From assembly GCF_018614775.1 (NCBI RefSeq), contig NZ_JAGGOF010000097.1, forward strand, positions 1 to 64,000: a stretch of 64,000 nt of DNA. The letters run 5' to 3'. The stretch is from Pseudomonas fluorescens. GTDB taxonomy: Bacteria; Pseudomonadota; Gammaproteobacteria; Pseudomonadales; Pseudomonadaceae. The notes under the pieces were generated by a model that saw only the letters and a list, made by a program, of their open reading frames with translations, had not been told where the DNA came from and did not search any database. Numbering within the stretch: position 1 is the stretch's first letter; every line of letters starts with the position of its first letter. A program made the translations under genes and the position numbers. Positions 43,302 to 51,820 of this stretch are shown piece by piece.

Positions 43302-45269
43302 TCACAGCCTAGGAATCACACAGTGCCCCCCGTCTTCGAATACGGCGATCATCACGGTCACCAGATCAGAACTGACGTCCTGACCGCGGATGTTGATCGT
43401 GTACTTCACTTTTCCATAGCCGTACTGATCGCCGGTGTCATAGGTCGGTTTCAAATACGTGTCATAGTCAATAAACCAATGAATGCCGTCTCTTTCCTGG
43501 TCGTCCGTGACGGTGATGACTTCTTTAAGTTCGGTATTCGGCAATTCCACACTGCCGCTTTTATCGTAGGTTTGCCATTCGGCGTTGACCTCCACATCCT
43601 TCTTCACATAGTTGGAGGGTGGAATATAGACCCGGATCCCCCATACGCCGTTTTGCTCAACCAGTGCATCGCAATTCAACGGATAAGGAACGTCTTGATC
43701 CGGGAAGGTAGGCTCTTCGAGATCAATAACCTCGACATTGACGTTAACGAAGGTACGATTCGACTCCGGTTTATTCGTGAACCCCGTGCGAGTCAGGGTG
43801 TAGTACATCGGCAATTGAGACATCACGGGCGTCTGTTGTATGACGCTCCAAAGGATAATTATTTCAACTTCCTCGTTAGGGTCTTCGGTGCCGCTGACGA
43901 CATAATCAGGTGTCACGGCCACCCCGTTCCAGTAAAGCGTTAACGCGTCGCCGATCTCAGGGTCATCGTACAGCTCTATAAAACCTGACGCGGGCTTACC
44001 GATATCATTCTCGGTCAACTCGGTACTGCTGTTGGAGGAACTCTGGAACCTGATCAACTCCAGCTCTGGGTTGATGGGCCCAGGGTCCCCTGTTTCCGGG
44101 CCGGGTATTGCCAAGTCCACCTTGACCTCGATTTTGCTCGGAGAGGCGGTCGGATACGGGCCTCGAAGTACCTCATAGTCCACTTCCGTCAGTTGCACGT
44201 GAGTGCCGTTAAAATCATATTCATCCCTTATGTGTGTCCAAGGCACAGTGATCTGCAGTGGGAAGGGAAGGTGCGAGCCGACGGGCGTCTCAGCAAGTTT
44301 GGTGGTCCCCCACCTGATGACAATCCCGTCGTAGGCGTCCCAGTTCGTGTATTCGCCAATCTCAACCTTGGTTGGAAAACCCGCATCGACCCTGTCAATG
44401 AGGTCGTCTGCAGCCAATGGAACGCTGGGAGAACGCAAATTGGCCGGTAGATTGCCCAAGGCGACCACGACTTCAACCGGGAACGGCATATCGCTGCGGT
44501 TACCCGCCTTGTCGAACAGGAAATACACGACATAGTGAAGTTTCGAGCCCAGGCGCGTCACAATATCTTTAGGCACCAGTATCTGCCGAGTCGGAGGGAG
44601 CAATCCCAGATACGCCAGGTCCGCAGGATCCATGTCCGAAGTCGGTGGCTTATCCAGCCACGCAACGGCGATAGTGACGGACTCTTTTTTGTCTTCGATG
44701 AAATCAGGTATCTCGCATCTGACGCCACCGTCCTGGTTCAGGATCGCCGTGGTGATCGGCTGTTGGGGCAGGATGATGATGCGCTCCGGTACGTCGGGCC
44801 TGATGGGCCCCGTTTTATCGATCGTAATCGGCGCCGTGATAGATGGCGTTTCTGTGGACGAGTTCCACTCCTTCACTCGGTACCTGAGTTGAAACGTCCC
44901 TTCATAGTTTTCAAAGATCGTCAGCGGAATTTGCCGGCTCAGAGGAAATTGATCAGAGGGCAGCGCACCGCTGTCGGGAACATCTTCAGCGTGAAATTCC
45001 AAAAATTCCGATGAACTGGCAGGCTTCCAATCCAGGTACAGTTTATTTAAAAACGGAGATCCCGGCTCCGGACGATTTGGCCATTCGGGAATCTGGATCT
45101 GCAAGGGTGCGTCGATTTTGCTGATGGGCATCAACCCGTCGGCGTCGCCAGGGATGGCATCCACCACGATGGGCGACCTGAGGTCCAGCGCCTCGCCTCC
45201 TTTGAAGAGTTGTTTGCGATAGTCGATCCGTACCTGTTCCGCCTTTGAACGTGTGCTTGAACCTGCCAT
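43302..45269 (-). CDS. Ig-like repeat protein (655 aa)
   Basis: A 655-residue protein of about six beta modules, with motifs such as TIDKTGPIRPDVPERIIILP, YVVYFLFDKAGNRSDMPFPV and YYTLTRTGFTNKPESNRTF. It is related to the 487-residue protein in module type but ends differently (AVFEDGGHCVIPRL). No signal peptide. ATG 45269 follows GGAG; a longer frame from 45350 has no ribosome site. It is the first gene of the right-hand leftward group (Ig-like, autotransporter, Ig-like), and a lux-type box lies about 165 bases upstream. Confidence 0.75.
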   Translation of the reverse strand: MAGSSTRSKAEQVRIDYRKQLFKGGEALDLRSPIVVDAIPGDADGLMPISKIDAPLQIQIPEWPNRPEPGSPFLNKLYLDWKPASSSEFLEFHAEDVPDSGALPSDQFPLSRQIPLTIFENYEGTFQLRYRVKEWNSSTETPSITAPITIDKTGPIRPDVPERIIILPQQPITTAILNQDGGVRCEIPDFIEDKKESVTIAVAWLDKPPTSDMDPADLAYLGLLPPTRQILVPKDIVTRLGSKLHYVVYFLFDKAGNRSDMPFPVEVVVALGNLPANLRSPSVPLAADDLIDRVDAGFPTKVEIGEYTNWDAYDGIVIRWGTTKLAETPVGSHLPFPLQITVPWTHIRDEYDFNGTHVQLTEVDYEVLRGPYPTASPSKIEVKVDLAIPGPETGDPGPINPELELIRFQSSSNSSTELTENDIGKPASGFIELYDDPEIGDALTLYWNGVAVTPDYVVSGTEDPNEEVEIIILWSVIQQTPVMSQLPMYYTLTRTGFTNKPESNRTFVNVNVEVIDLEEPTFPDQDVPYPLNCDALVEQNGVWGIRVYIPPSNYVKKDVEVNAEWQTYDKSGSVELPNTELKEVITVTDDQERDGIHWFIDYDTYLKPTYDTGDQYGYGKVKYTINIRGQDVSSDLVTVMIAVFEDGGHCVIPRL

Positions 45270-45404
45270 GCTCGCTGCTCCAAAACCGTTTGGGTTTAGC
45301 CATGAAGGGATTTCATGGTCTGTCAAAACGCGTTCGGCAGTTCGACTCATGGCCCAAAGGAAACACCAGCCCTGTCGCTCCGCCCGGCCCTAGAAGCCTG
45401 AGCA

Positions 45405-45453
45405 AAATTAAGCGCCGATTTTTCGAAGCACGATACTGTCAGAGTTGACAGGT
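45405..45453 (-). promoter_or_regulatory. Lux-type box and promoter of the 655-aa Ig-like gene
   Basis: On the minus strand ACCTGTCAACTCTGACAGTA (45453-45434) has perfect CTGTCA/TGACAG arms and matches the luxR-solo box at 14 of 20 positions, including the whole left half-site. A -10-like TTAATT (about 45411-45406) is centred 35 bases downstream, again placing the box near -44. Confidence 0.6.
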
Positions 45454-45466
45454 CACCCAGGCACGT

Positions 45467-46198
45467 TCAACCCAACACCACCCCCACCAACACCGCCACC
45501 TCCAGCAACTCCAACAACGCCCCCGCCGTATCCCCGGTGCAGCCCCCCAACCGGTTCACCATTATCCGGCGCACGCCGATGAACACCGCTGCAGCCACCA
45601 GCAGCGCAAGCACACCAGCCCATCCCGCCAGCCACACGCAGCCCAGCGCAGCGCCCAGCAAAACCTGCCAGCCGGCACGCTGAGGCAGATGATCGGCCAG
45701 GGCCTGGCCCAACCCGCCGGCGCGTACGTAAGGTGTGGTCAGGAACAGCGCGAGCAACGCGCCGCGTCCCAGTACCGGCACGATGAGCAACGCCAGGGCC
45801 TGTCCTTGCTCGATCAGCGCCAGCAGCGCGGTGAATTTGAGCAGCAGCACCAATACCAGGGTGATGACGGCGATTGGTCCACTGCGCGGGTCTTTCATGA
45901 TCAGCAAGGTGCGTTCACGGTCGCCGAAACCGCCGAGCCAGGCATCAGCGCTGTCGGCCAAGCCGTCGAGGTGCAGGCCGCCGCTGAGCAACACCCACGC
46001 CGTCAGCAACAACGCAGCATGGAGCAGTGGCGGTGCGCCGAGGAACGCGGTATTGAGCAGCCACAACAAAGCGCCGAACAACAGCCCCACCAACGGATAG
46101 AACAGCAATGAGCGGCCCAGTTGTTCGGGCTCGGGCATGCCCGGCAGGCGCACCGGCAGGCTGCTGAGAAATTGCAGGGCGATCCAGAACGGCAGCAT
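45467..46198 (-). CDS. cobV: Adenosylcobinamide-GDP ribazoletransferase
   Basis: A 243-residue inner-membrane protein (CobV/CobS). It joins adenosylcobinamide-GDP to alpha-ribazole (or its phosphate) in the last assembly step of cobalamin. The conserved acidic motif is GGLHLDGLADSADAWLGG near residue 53, and several hydrophobic helices follow. It is the last gene of the cob operon, four bases after the phosphatase gene. Confidence 0.93.
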   Translation of the reverse strand: MLPFWIALQFLSSLPVRLPGMPEPEQLGRSLLFYPLVGLLFGALLWLLNTAFLGAPPLLHAALLLTAWVLLSGGLHLDGLADSADAWLGGFGDRERTLLIMKDPRSGPIAVITLVLVLLLKFTALLALIEQGQALALLIVPVLGRGALLALFLTTPYVRAGGLGQALADHLPQRAGWQVLLGAALGCVWLAGWAGVLALLVAAAVFIGVRRIMVNRLGGCTGDTAGALLELLEVAVLVGVVLG

Positions 46199-46202
46199 CG
46201 GC

Positions 46203-46778
46203 TCAGGCCTCCTCCGTCAGAGTCGGGCCAGACGTCACCCGCAGGCCGAACAACGCCCCATGGCCGACCTCGACATTCAGCAGTTGTTCGCGCGGCAGGC
46301 CCCGGGCCTGGGCCAGCAACAATCGCATCACGCCGCCGTGGCTGACCAGCAAAACCCGCTGACCAGCGTAGGCCGCGTGCAGGCGTCCGATGGCTGCCAG
46401 CACGCGGTTGGAAAATTCCAGCACCGGCTCGCCATCGGGGGGCGTGAAGCCGTAGGGATCAGCCCAGAACCAGCCCAGGCCGTCGGCATCGGTCTCCATC
46501 AACGCCGCCGCGCTGCGCCCTTCCCAGGCGCCGAAATGCAGTTCTTGCAGGTCCTTGTCCAACTGCACCGGTACGCCAAGGCGGGCACCGAGTTGCTCGG
46601 CGAAACGGGCGCACCGTTGCAGCGGCGAACTCACCAGCCGATCCCACGGCCCGCCTTGGGCGACTGCCCCGTGCATCTGTTCCCAGCCCTTGGCGGTCAG
46701 GGCGTCGTCGAGGCTACCACGCAGGCCGCCACCCAACTCGGTTTCACCGTGGCGCAGCAGGTCCAGGCGCAAGGTCAT
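46203..46778 (-). CDS. cobC: Alpha-ribazole phosphatase-like histidine phosphatase
   Basis: A 191-residue protein of the phosphoglycerate-mutase-like histidine phosphatase family. It has the RHGE motif near the N-terminus (LDLLRHGETELGGGL) and a second histidine in VLLVSHGGVMRLLL. In this operon it most likely removes the phosphate from alpha-ribazole-5'-phosphate or adenosylcobalamin-5'-phosphate. Its ATG overlaps the preceding cobU stop as ATGA. The symbol follows Salmonella usage; in Pseudomonas cobC often denotes the decarboxylase gene. Confidence 0.88.
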   Translation of the reverse strand: MTLRLDLLRHGETELGGGLRGSLDDALTAKGWEQMHGAVAQGGPWDRLVSSPLQRCARFAEQLGARLGVPVQLDKDLQELHFGAWEGRSAAALMETDADGLGWFWADPYGFTPPDGEPVLEFSNRVLAAIGRLHAAYAGQRVLLVSHGGVMRLLLAQARGLPREQLLNVEVGHGALFGLRVTSGPTLTEEA

Positions 46779-47830
46779 GCCGGGCGATCCGCCACGGCGG
46801 CTTCGGCAAACGTCGCCATCTGCCCGTGCAGGTCACAGGCCAGGCGCAACAACGGCACCGCCAGCGCCGCGCCACTGCCCTCGCCCAGGCGCAAGCCGAG
46901 GTCGAGCAGCGGTTCGGCGCCGAGGGTTTCGAGCACGTGGCGATGGCCGGGCTCGGCGCCGCGATGGGCGAACAGCAGCCATGGCCGGCACTCGGGGTTC
47001 AGGCGCACCGCCAGCAGCGCGGCGACGCTGCAAATGAAACCGTCCACCAGCACCGCGACGCCCTGCTGGGCGCAGGCCAGGTACGCGCCGGCCAACGCGG
47101 CGATTTCAAAACCGCCGAGGTTGAACAGGGTCTGCAACGGGTCGTTGGTTTGGGCCGCGTGCAGCGCCAGGGCGCGCTCGATCACTTGGGCCTTGCGGCT
47201 GACGCCGGCCGCATCCAACCCGGTGCCGGGGCCGACCAGATGGGCCACCGGACAATCGAGCAGTGCGCAGGCCAGGGCGCTGGCGGCCGTGGTGTTGCCG
47301 ATGCCCATTTCGCCGCCGATGAACAATTGGGCGCCGGCGGCGACAGCGCGGGCAACGCTGTCGCGCCCGGCTTGCAGGGCTTGCTCGCCTTGGCCCTCGG
47401 TCATCGCCGGGCCGTGGACGAAGTTCGCGGTGCCGGGGCCGACGTGCAGATGCCGTACGCCGGGCAGGTTCAGCGAAGGCGTTACGGTGCCCAAGTCCAC
47501 CACTTCCAGCGAGGCGCCCAACTGCCGCGCCAGGACGCTGATGGCCGCCCCGCCGCTGACGAAGTTGAGCAGCATCTGGCCGGTGACTTCCTGCGGGAAG
47601 GCCGATACCCCTTCAGCCACCACACCGTGGTCGCCGGCAAAGATCGCGATCCACAAGGAATCCAGGCGCGGCTTGACCTGCCCTTGCAGCCCCGCCAGTT
47701 GCACCGCCAGCGTTTCCAGTTGTCCGAGGGAGCCGGCCGGTTTGGTCAGTTGCTGCTGACGGGCCGCGGCCTGTTCCAGGGCCTGGGTATCGAGGGGCTT
47801 GCAGGGGTCCAGCCACCAGCGGTGATTCAT
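46775..47830 (-). CDS. cobU: Nicotinate-nucleotide--DMB phosphoribosyltransferase
   Basis: A 351-residue enzyme (CobU of aerobic organisms, CobT in Salmonella). It activates dimethylbenzimidazole to alpha-ribazole phosphate. Typical blocks are KPAGSLGQLETLA, IFAGDHGVVAEGVSAFPQ, GEMGIGNTTAASAL and the catalytic glutamate region near the C-terminus. ATG 47830 overlaps the upstream cobP stop as ATGA, which fixes the start. A longer frame to 47917 is inside cobP. Confidence 0.95.
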   Translation of the reverse strand: MNHRWWLDPCKPLDTQALEQAAARQQQLTKPAGSLGQLETLAVQLAGLQGQVKPRLDSLWIAIFAGDHGVVAEGVSAFPQEVTGQMLLNFVSGGAAISVLARQLGASLEVVDLGTVTPSLNLPGVRHLHVGPGTANFVHGPAMTEGQGEQALQAGRDSVARAVAAGAQLFIGGEMGIGNTTAASALACALLDCPVAHLVGPGTGLDAAGVSRKAQVIERALALHAAQTNDPLQTLFNLGGFEIAALAGAYLACAQQGVAVLVDGFICSVAALLAVRLNPECRPWLLFAHRGAEPGHRHVLETLGAEPLLDLGLRLGEGSGAALAVPLLRLACDLHGQMATFAEAAVADRPA

Positions 47831-48348
47831 AACGCGGTACCTTTGAGAGTCAGGGGCAATCCGGCGACGGTCAGCACGACACGCTGACAACGTTCGGCCA
47901 GGGCTTGATGCAGCCAACCGGCTTCATCGACGTAACGGCGAGTCAGCTCGCCCAGCGGCACGACACCCATGCCGGTTTCGTTGCTGACAAAAATGATTTC
48001 ACCGGGCAGCGCGGCGACGCTGTCCAGCAGGGCTTCGCGTTCGGTGTTCAATTGTTCGGGGGTGTCGAGCATCAGCAGGTTGGTCAGCCATAGGGTCAGG
48101 CAATCGACCAGCAGGCAGTGACCGGCGGCGGCGTTTTCTTGTAACACCTGGGCCAGGGCCAGGGGCTCTTCCACCAGGGCCCATTGCGCCGGACGCCGGG
48201 CGCGGTGTTGGGCAACCCGCGCGCTCATCTCGCCGTCCAGGGGTTGGCTGGTGGCGATGTAGGTCACTGGCAAGCCGGTGTCCGCCGCGAGTTTTTCAGC
48301 CAGGCGACTCTTGCCGGAGCGGGCGCCGCCGAGGATCAGTTGGAGCAT
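47827..48348 (-). CDS. cobP: Adenosylcobinamide kinase/guanylyltransferase
   Basis: A 173-residue bifunctional enzyme (CobP/CobU). The Walker A motif is LILGGARSGKSRLAE, and the guanylylation-site region is VAQHRARRPAQWALVEEP with its histidine. VSNETGMGVVPLGELTRRYVD matches the family. It phosphorylates adenosylcobinamide and then transfers GMP. It is coupled to cobU by ATGA. A REPIN lies in the 130-base gap before it. Confidence 0.95.
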   Translation of the reverse strand: MLQLILGGARSGKSRLAEKLAADTGLPVTYIATSQPLDGEMSARVAQHRARRPAQWALVEEPLALAQVLQENAAAGHCLLVDCLTLWLTNLLMLDTPEQLNTEREALLDSVAALPGEIIFVSNETGMGVVPLGELTRRYVDEAGWLHQALAERCQRVVLTVAGLPLTLKGTAL

Positions 48349-48383
48349 GGTGTTTTACCTTTCAAATAGGCGGCGTTGCTGCC

Positions 48384-48466
48384 GGCCTCATCGCGAGCAG
48401 GCTCGCTCCCACAATGGGACGGTGTTCACAATCCCCTGTGGGAGCGAGCCTGCTCGCGATGAGGCC
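48384..48466. repeat. REPIN inside the cob operon
   Basis: 29-base arms starting GGCCTCATCGCGAGCAGGCT pair perfectly with 48438-48466. It sits between cobQ and cobP, the only sizeable gap in the operon. Confidence 0.92.
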
Positions 48467-48478
48467 AGTACAGCCACC

Positions 48479-49930
48479 CTAAATCCCACAGAGCTCACGC
48501 AACAGCCGGGTATCCAAATGCTTCTCCACCAGATCCGCCAAGCGCTCGATGTCCCGCTCGCGCAACCCGTGGTAATCCACCGCCTGCACATCCGCCAACC
48601 CGGCCCAACGCAGCAACGCGCTGCTGGCCTGCGGCGATTCGAACAGCCCATGCAGGTAGGTCCCGAAAATCTGCCCGTCCGGGCTATGGGCACCGTCGCA
48701 ACGGCCATCATCCAACTGCACAGCCGGGTGTTCCAGCGCAGGGCCCGTGGTCACGCCTGCGTGAATCTCATAGCCACTGACCTCGGCCGCTTCCAGCGCC
48801 AGCCGCCCGCGTACATTGCGCAATTGCTTCTCTTGCGCAAGCGTCGTTTCAAACGCCAATAGTCCCAGTCCGGCACTGGAACCCGCCGCGCCTTCCAGCC
48901 CCAACGGGTCGTGGACCTGCTGGCCGAGCATCTGCAATCCGCCGCAGATCCCCAGCAGCTTGCCGCCGTAACGCAGGTGCCGCTGAAGCGCGGTTTCCCA
49001 GCCGTTGGCCCGTAGGTAGGCGAGGTCGCTGCGCACGCTTTTCGAACCGGGCAGGATGATCAAATCGGCGGGCGGAATCGCCTGGCCGGGACCGATGAAC
49101 TGCAGGTCGACCTGCGGGTGCAGGCGCAGCGGGTCGAAGTCGGTGTGGTTGCTGATGCGCGGCAACACCGGCACCACCACCTTGAGCACCTGTTCGGCCT
49201 TGTCGGTCTGACGTTGGTCGAGACCATCCTCGGCTTCCAGGTGCAGGTCCATCACGTAGGGCAACACCCCCACCACCGGTTTGCCGGTGCGTGCCTCCAG
49301 CCAGTCGAGGCCCGGTTGCAGCAAGGCGATGTCGCCGCGAAAACGGTTGATGATGAAGCCCTTGACCCGCGCCTGCTCGCTGGGCGACAGCAACTCCAGG
49401 GTGCCCACCAGATGGGCGAATACGCCGCCGCGATTGATGTCGGCGATCAGCAGCACCGGGCAATCCACCGCCTCGGCAAAACCCATGTTGGCGATGTCAC
49501 CGGCGCGCAGGTTGATCTCCGCCGGCGAGCCCGCGCCTTCCACCATCACCACCGGATACGCCGCGCTCAAGCGCGCGTGGGACGCCAGCACCGCTTGCAT
49601 GGCGATGGCTTTGTAATCGTGATAGGCCACGGCATTCATGCTGGTCACGGCGCGACCATGGATGATCACTTGGGAGCCGGTGTCGCTGTTGGGCTTGAGC
49701 AGCACCGGGTTCATGTCGGTGTGCGGTTCCAAGCCCGCCGCCTGGGCCTGCACCGCTTGGGCGCGGCCGATTTCGCCGCCGTCAGCGGTCACCGCGCTGT
49801 TGAGCGCCATGTTCTGCGGTTTGAACGGCACCACGCTGACGCCCTGGCGCCGGACCCAGCGGCACAACGCCGTGACCAGGGTGCTTTTGCCGGCATCGGA
49901 CGTGGTGCCTTGCACCATCAAAGTGGTCAT
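48479..49930 (-). CDS. cobQ: Cobyric acid synthase
   Basis: A 483-residue glutamine amidotransferase that amidates four side chains of adenosylcobyrinate diamide. The N-terminal P-loop-type ATPase motif is VQGTTSDAGKSTLVTALCRW. The C-terminal class I amidotransferase-like domain has GICGGLQMLGQQ with the nucleophile cysteine and GTYLHGLFE with the histidine. Its ATG overlaps the upstream decarboxylase stop as ATGA. Confidence 0.96.
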   Translation of the reverse strand: MTTLMVQGTTSDAGKSTLVTALCRWVRRQGVSVVPFKPQNMALNSAVTADGGEIGRAQAVQAQAAGLEPHTDMNPVLLKPNSDTGSQVIIHGRAVTSMNAVAYHDYKAIAMQAVLASHARLSAAYPVVMVEGAGSPAEINLRAGDIANMGFAEAVDCPVLLIADINRGGVFAHLVGTLELLSPSEQARVKGFIINRFRGDIALLQPGLDWLEARTGKPVVGVLPYVMDLHLEAEDGLDQRQTDKAEQVLKVVVPVLPRISNHTDFDPLRLHPQVDLQFIGPGQAIPPADLIILPGSKSVRSDLAYLRANGWETALQRHLRYGGKLLGICGGLQMLGQQVHDPLGLEGAAGSSAGLGLLAFETTLAQEKQLRNVRGRLALEAAEVSGYEIHAGVTTGPALEHPAVQLDDGRCDGAHSPDGQIFGTYLHGLFESPQASSALLRWAGLADVQAVDYHGLRERDIERLADLVEKHLDTRLLRELCGI

Positions 49931-50919
49931 GAAAGGTCCTTGGCGTAGGCCTCGAAGGCCTCTTCGAGGCGGCGGAATTCGTGGTCATCGGCCGGCAGCC
50001 CGAAGCGCAGGCTGCTGTTGTACACGAACAGCCGCAGGAGGATGCCGCGACGGGCCATGAACTCATGAAGCCTCTGGGCGTGCTCGGTAATCAGCCATTG
50101 GAACAGTCCGCAACCGCCCTGGGGCTTGAAGCCGTGACGTTCCAGCGTGACGGCCAGGCGCTGGCTGGCCGCTTCGCAGCGTTGTCGTTGGCGGGTGTGG
50201 GCGCCGGTGTCCAGCAGGCAGGCCTGGCCCAGCACCCGGGTCGGCCCGCTGACCGCCCACGGGCCGACTTGGTCAGCCAGCAGCTTGAGCAAGTGACGCT
50301 CGGCCAGGACAAACCCGAGGCGCACCCCGGCCAGGCCAAAAAACTTGCCAAACGAACGCAGCACAATCAACCCGACCTGATGGGTGTGCGCCGCCAGGCT
50401 CAGTTGCGGGGTGATGTCCATGAACGCTTCATCCACCACCAGCCAACCACCGCGCTGGGCCAGCCGGGCGTGCCAGTCCAGCAAACGCTCGGGACCCAGG
50501 CTCAGGCCGGTGGGGTTGTTCGGGTTGACCACCACCAACACGTCGAGGTTGTCGAGAAAGAAATCCACTTCGGCTTCCAGCACTTCGCGCACGATGTAGC
50601 CACTGCGCCGCCAGGCTTCGGCGTGTTCGGCGTAGCACGGCGACAGCACGCCGACCTTGCCGGCCCGCCGCAGACGCGGCAACAGTTGGATCGCCATCTG
50701 CGAACCGGCTACCGGCAGCACCTGGGATGCACCGTAGTAATCGCAAGCGGCCTGTTCCAGGCCGTCATCGGTTTCCGGCAGACGCGCCCAGGCCCGCAGG
50801 GGAATCGCCGGGACGTCGAACGGCCACGGCGCCAAGCCGCTGGACAAGTCGAGCCAGTCGGCTTCAGCGATTGCGTATTGCAAAGCTGCGTTGCGCAAGC
50901 GGCCACCATGCTCAAGCAT
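49927..50919 (-). CDS. cobC: Threonine-phosphate decarboxylase
   Basis: A 330-residue fold-type I PLP enzyme (CobC of Pseudomonas, CobD of Salmonella). It makes the aminopropanol phosphate linker of cobalamin. The PLP lysine lies in VLRSFGKFFGLAGVRLGF, and VVVNPNNPTGLSLG is the aminotransferase-family motif. It overlaps the cobD start by eight bases and cobQ by ATGA. It is the second gene in this list that some schemes call cobC. Confidence 0.93.
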   Translation of the reverse strand: MLEHGGRLRNAALQYAIAEADWLDLSSGLAPWPFDVPAIPLRAWARLPETDDGLEQAACDYYGASQVLPVAGSQMAIQLLPRLRRAGKVGVLSPCYAEHAEAWRRSGYIVREVLEAEVDFFLDNLDVLVVVNPNNPTGLSLGPERLLDWHARLAQRGGWLVVDEAFMDITPQLSLAAHTHQVGLIVLRSFGKFFGLAGVRLGFVLAERHLLKLLADQVGPWAVSGPTRVLGQACLLDTGAHTRQRQRCEAASQRLAVTLERHGFKPQGGCGLFQWLITEHAQRLHEFMARRGILLRLFVYNSSLRFGLPADDHEFRRLEEAFEAYAKDLS

Positions 50920-51820
50920 AAAACTCAGCTCCCAGGCAAAGGATCAACAGCCACAACCATACCCCGCGCTGCACCAGTTGCCAGCCACGATCGATGGAAT
51001 CGGCACTTGCCGGTACGCCTTCGCCCAACGGCGGACGCTGGTGCAGTTCGCCGTGATAAACCGCCGCCCCGCCCAACTCGACAGCCAGCGCACCGGCACC
51101 GGCAGCCATGACCGGCCCGGCGTTCGGGCTGTCCCAAGTCGGGCCTTGGGTACGCCAGCACTTCAAGGCCAGTCGGGTTTTTCCCAGCAGTGCGTAGGTC
51201 AATGCCACGAGGCGCGCCGGAATATAGTTAAGCAGGTCATCGATCTTCGCCGCCGCCCAACCGAAGCGCTCGAAGCGTTCGTTGCGATAGCCCCACATCG
51301 CGTCGAGGGTGTTGCTCAGGCGGTACAGCACCACGCCGGGCGCGCCCGCCACGGCGAACCAGAACAGCGCGGCGAACACCGCATCGCTGCCATTTTCCAG
51401 CACCGACTCGGTGGCGGCCCGGGCCACCGCCGTTTCGTCCAGCTCGGCAGTCTCGCGGCTGACCAGATAGCCCACCCGCTTGCGCGCCTCGTTCAGATCG
51501 CCGCTGCGCAGCGCCCTGGCGACGGGTTCGACATGCTCACCCAGGCTGCGCAGGCCGAGAGCGCAATATAGCGCAAGGATTTCCACCAGCCAGCCCACCA
51601 TCGGCGCCCAGGACAGGGCGGTCGCCAGCAAGGTCAACGGCACCACGGCGATGAACCACGCGGTCACCCCATGGCTGCGCCAGCCGCGCCCGCCGGCGTT
51701 GAAACGTTGTTCGATGCGATCGGCAAAGCCACCGAATGCCACCAGCGGATGCCAGCGCCGGGGCTCGCCCAGCAGCGCATCCAGCGCCACTGCGGCGGCA
51801 CTGAGCAATGCGACACTCAT
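50912..51820 (-). CDS. cobD: Adenosylcobinamide-phosphate synthase
   Basis: A 302-residue inner-membrane protein (CobD/CbiB) that attaches the aminopropanol linker to adenosylcobyric acid. Conserved blocks include LDALLGEPRRWHPLVAFG near the N-terminus, YLVSRETAELDETAVARA and GYRNERFERFGWAAAKIDDL. ATG 51820 overlaps the bluB stop as ATGA, which decides the start against an ATG at 51835. Confidence 0.95.
   Translation of the reverse strand: MSVALLSAAAVALDALLGEPRRWHPLVAFGGFADRIEQRFNAGGRGWRSHGVTAWFIAVVPLTLLATALSWAPMVGWLVEILALYCALGLRSLGEHVEPVARALRSGDLNEARKRVGYLVSRETAELDETAVARAATESVLENGSDAVFAALFWFAVAGAPGVVLYRLSNTLDAMWGYRNERFERFGWAAAKIDDLLNYIPARLVALTYALLGKTRLALKCWRTQGPTWDSPNAGPVMAAGAGALAVELGGAAVYHGELHQRPPLGEGVPASADSIDRGWQLVQRGVWLWLLILCLGAEFYA

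Noticed and set aside
18980..45269. Tc (toxin complex) insecticidal locus
   Set aside because: The RHS cores resemble TcC, but there is no TcA-type pore protein and no separate TcB, and the partner genes are different families.
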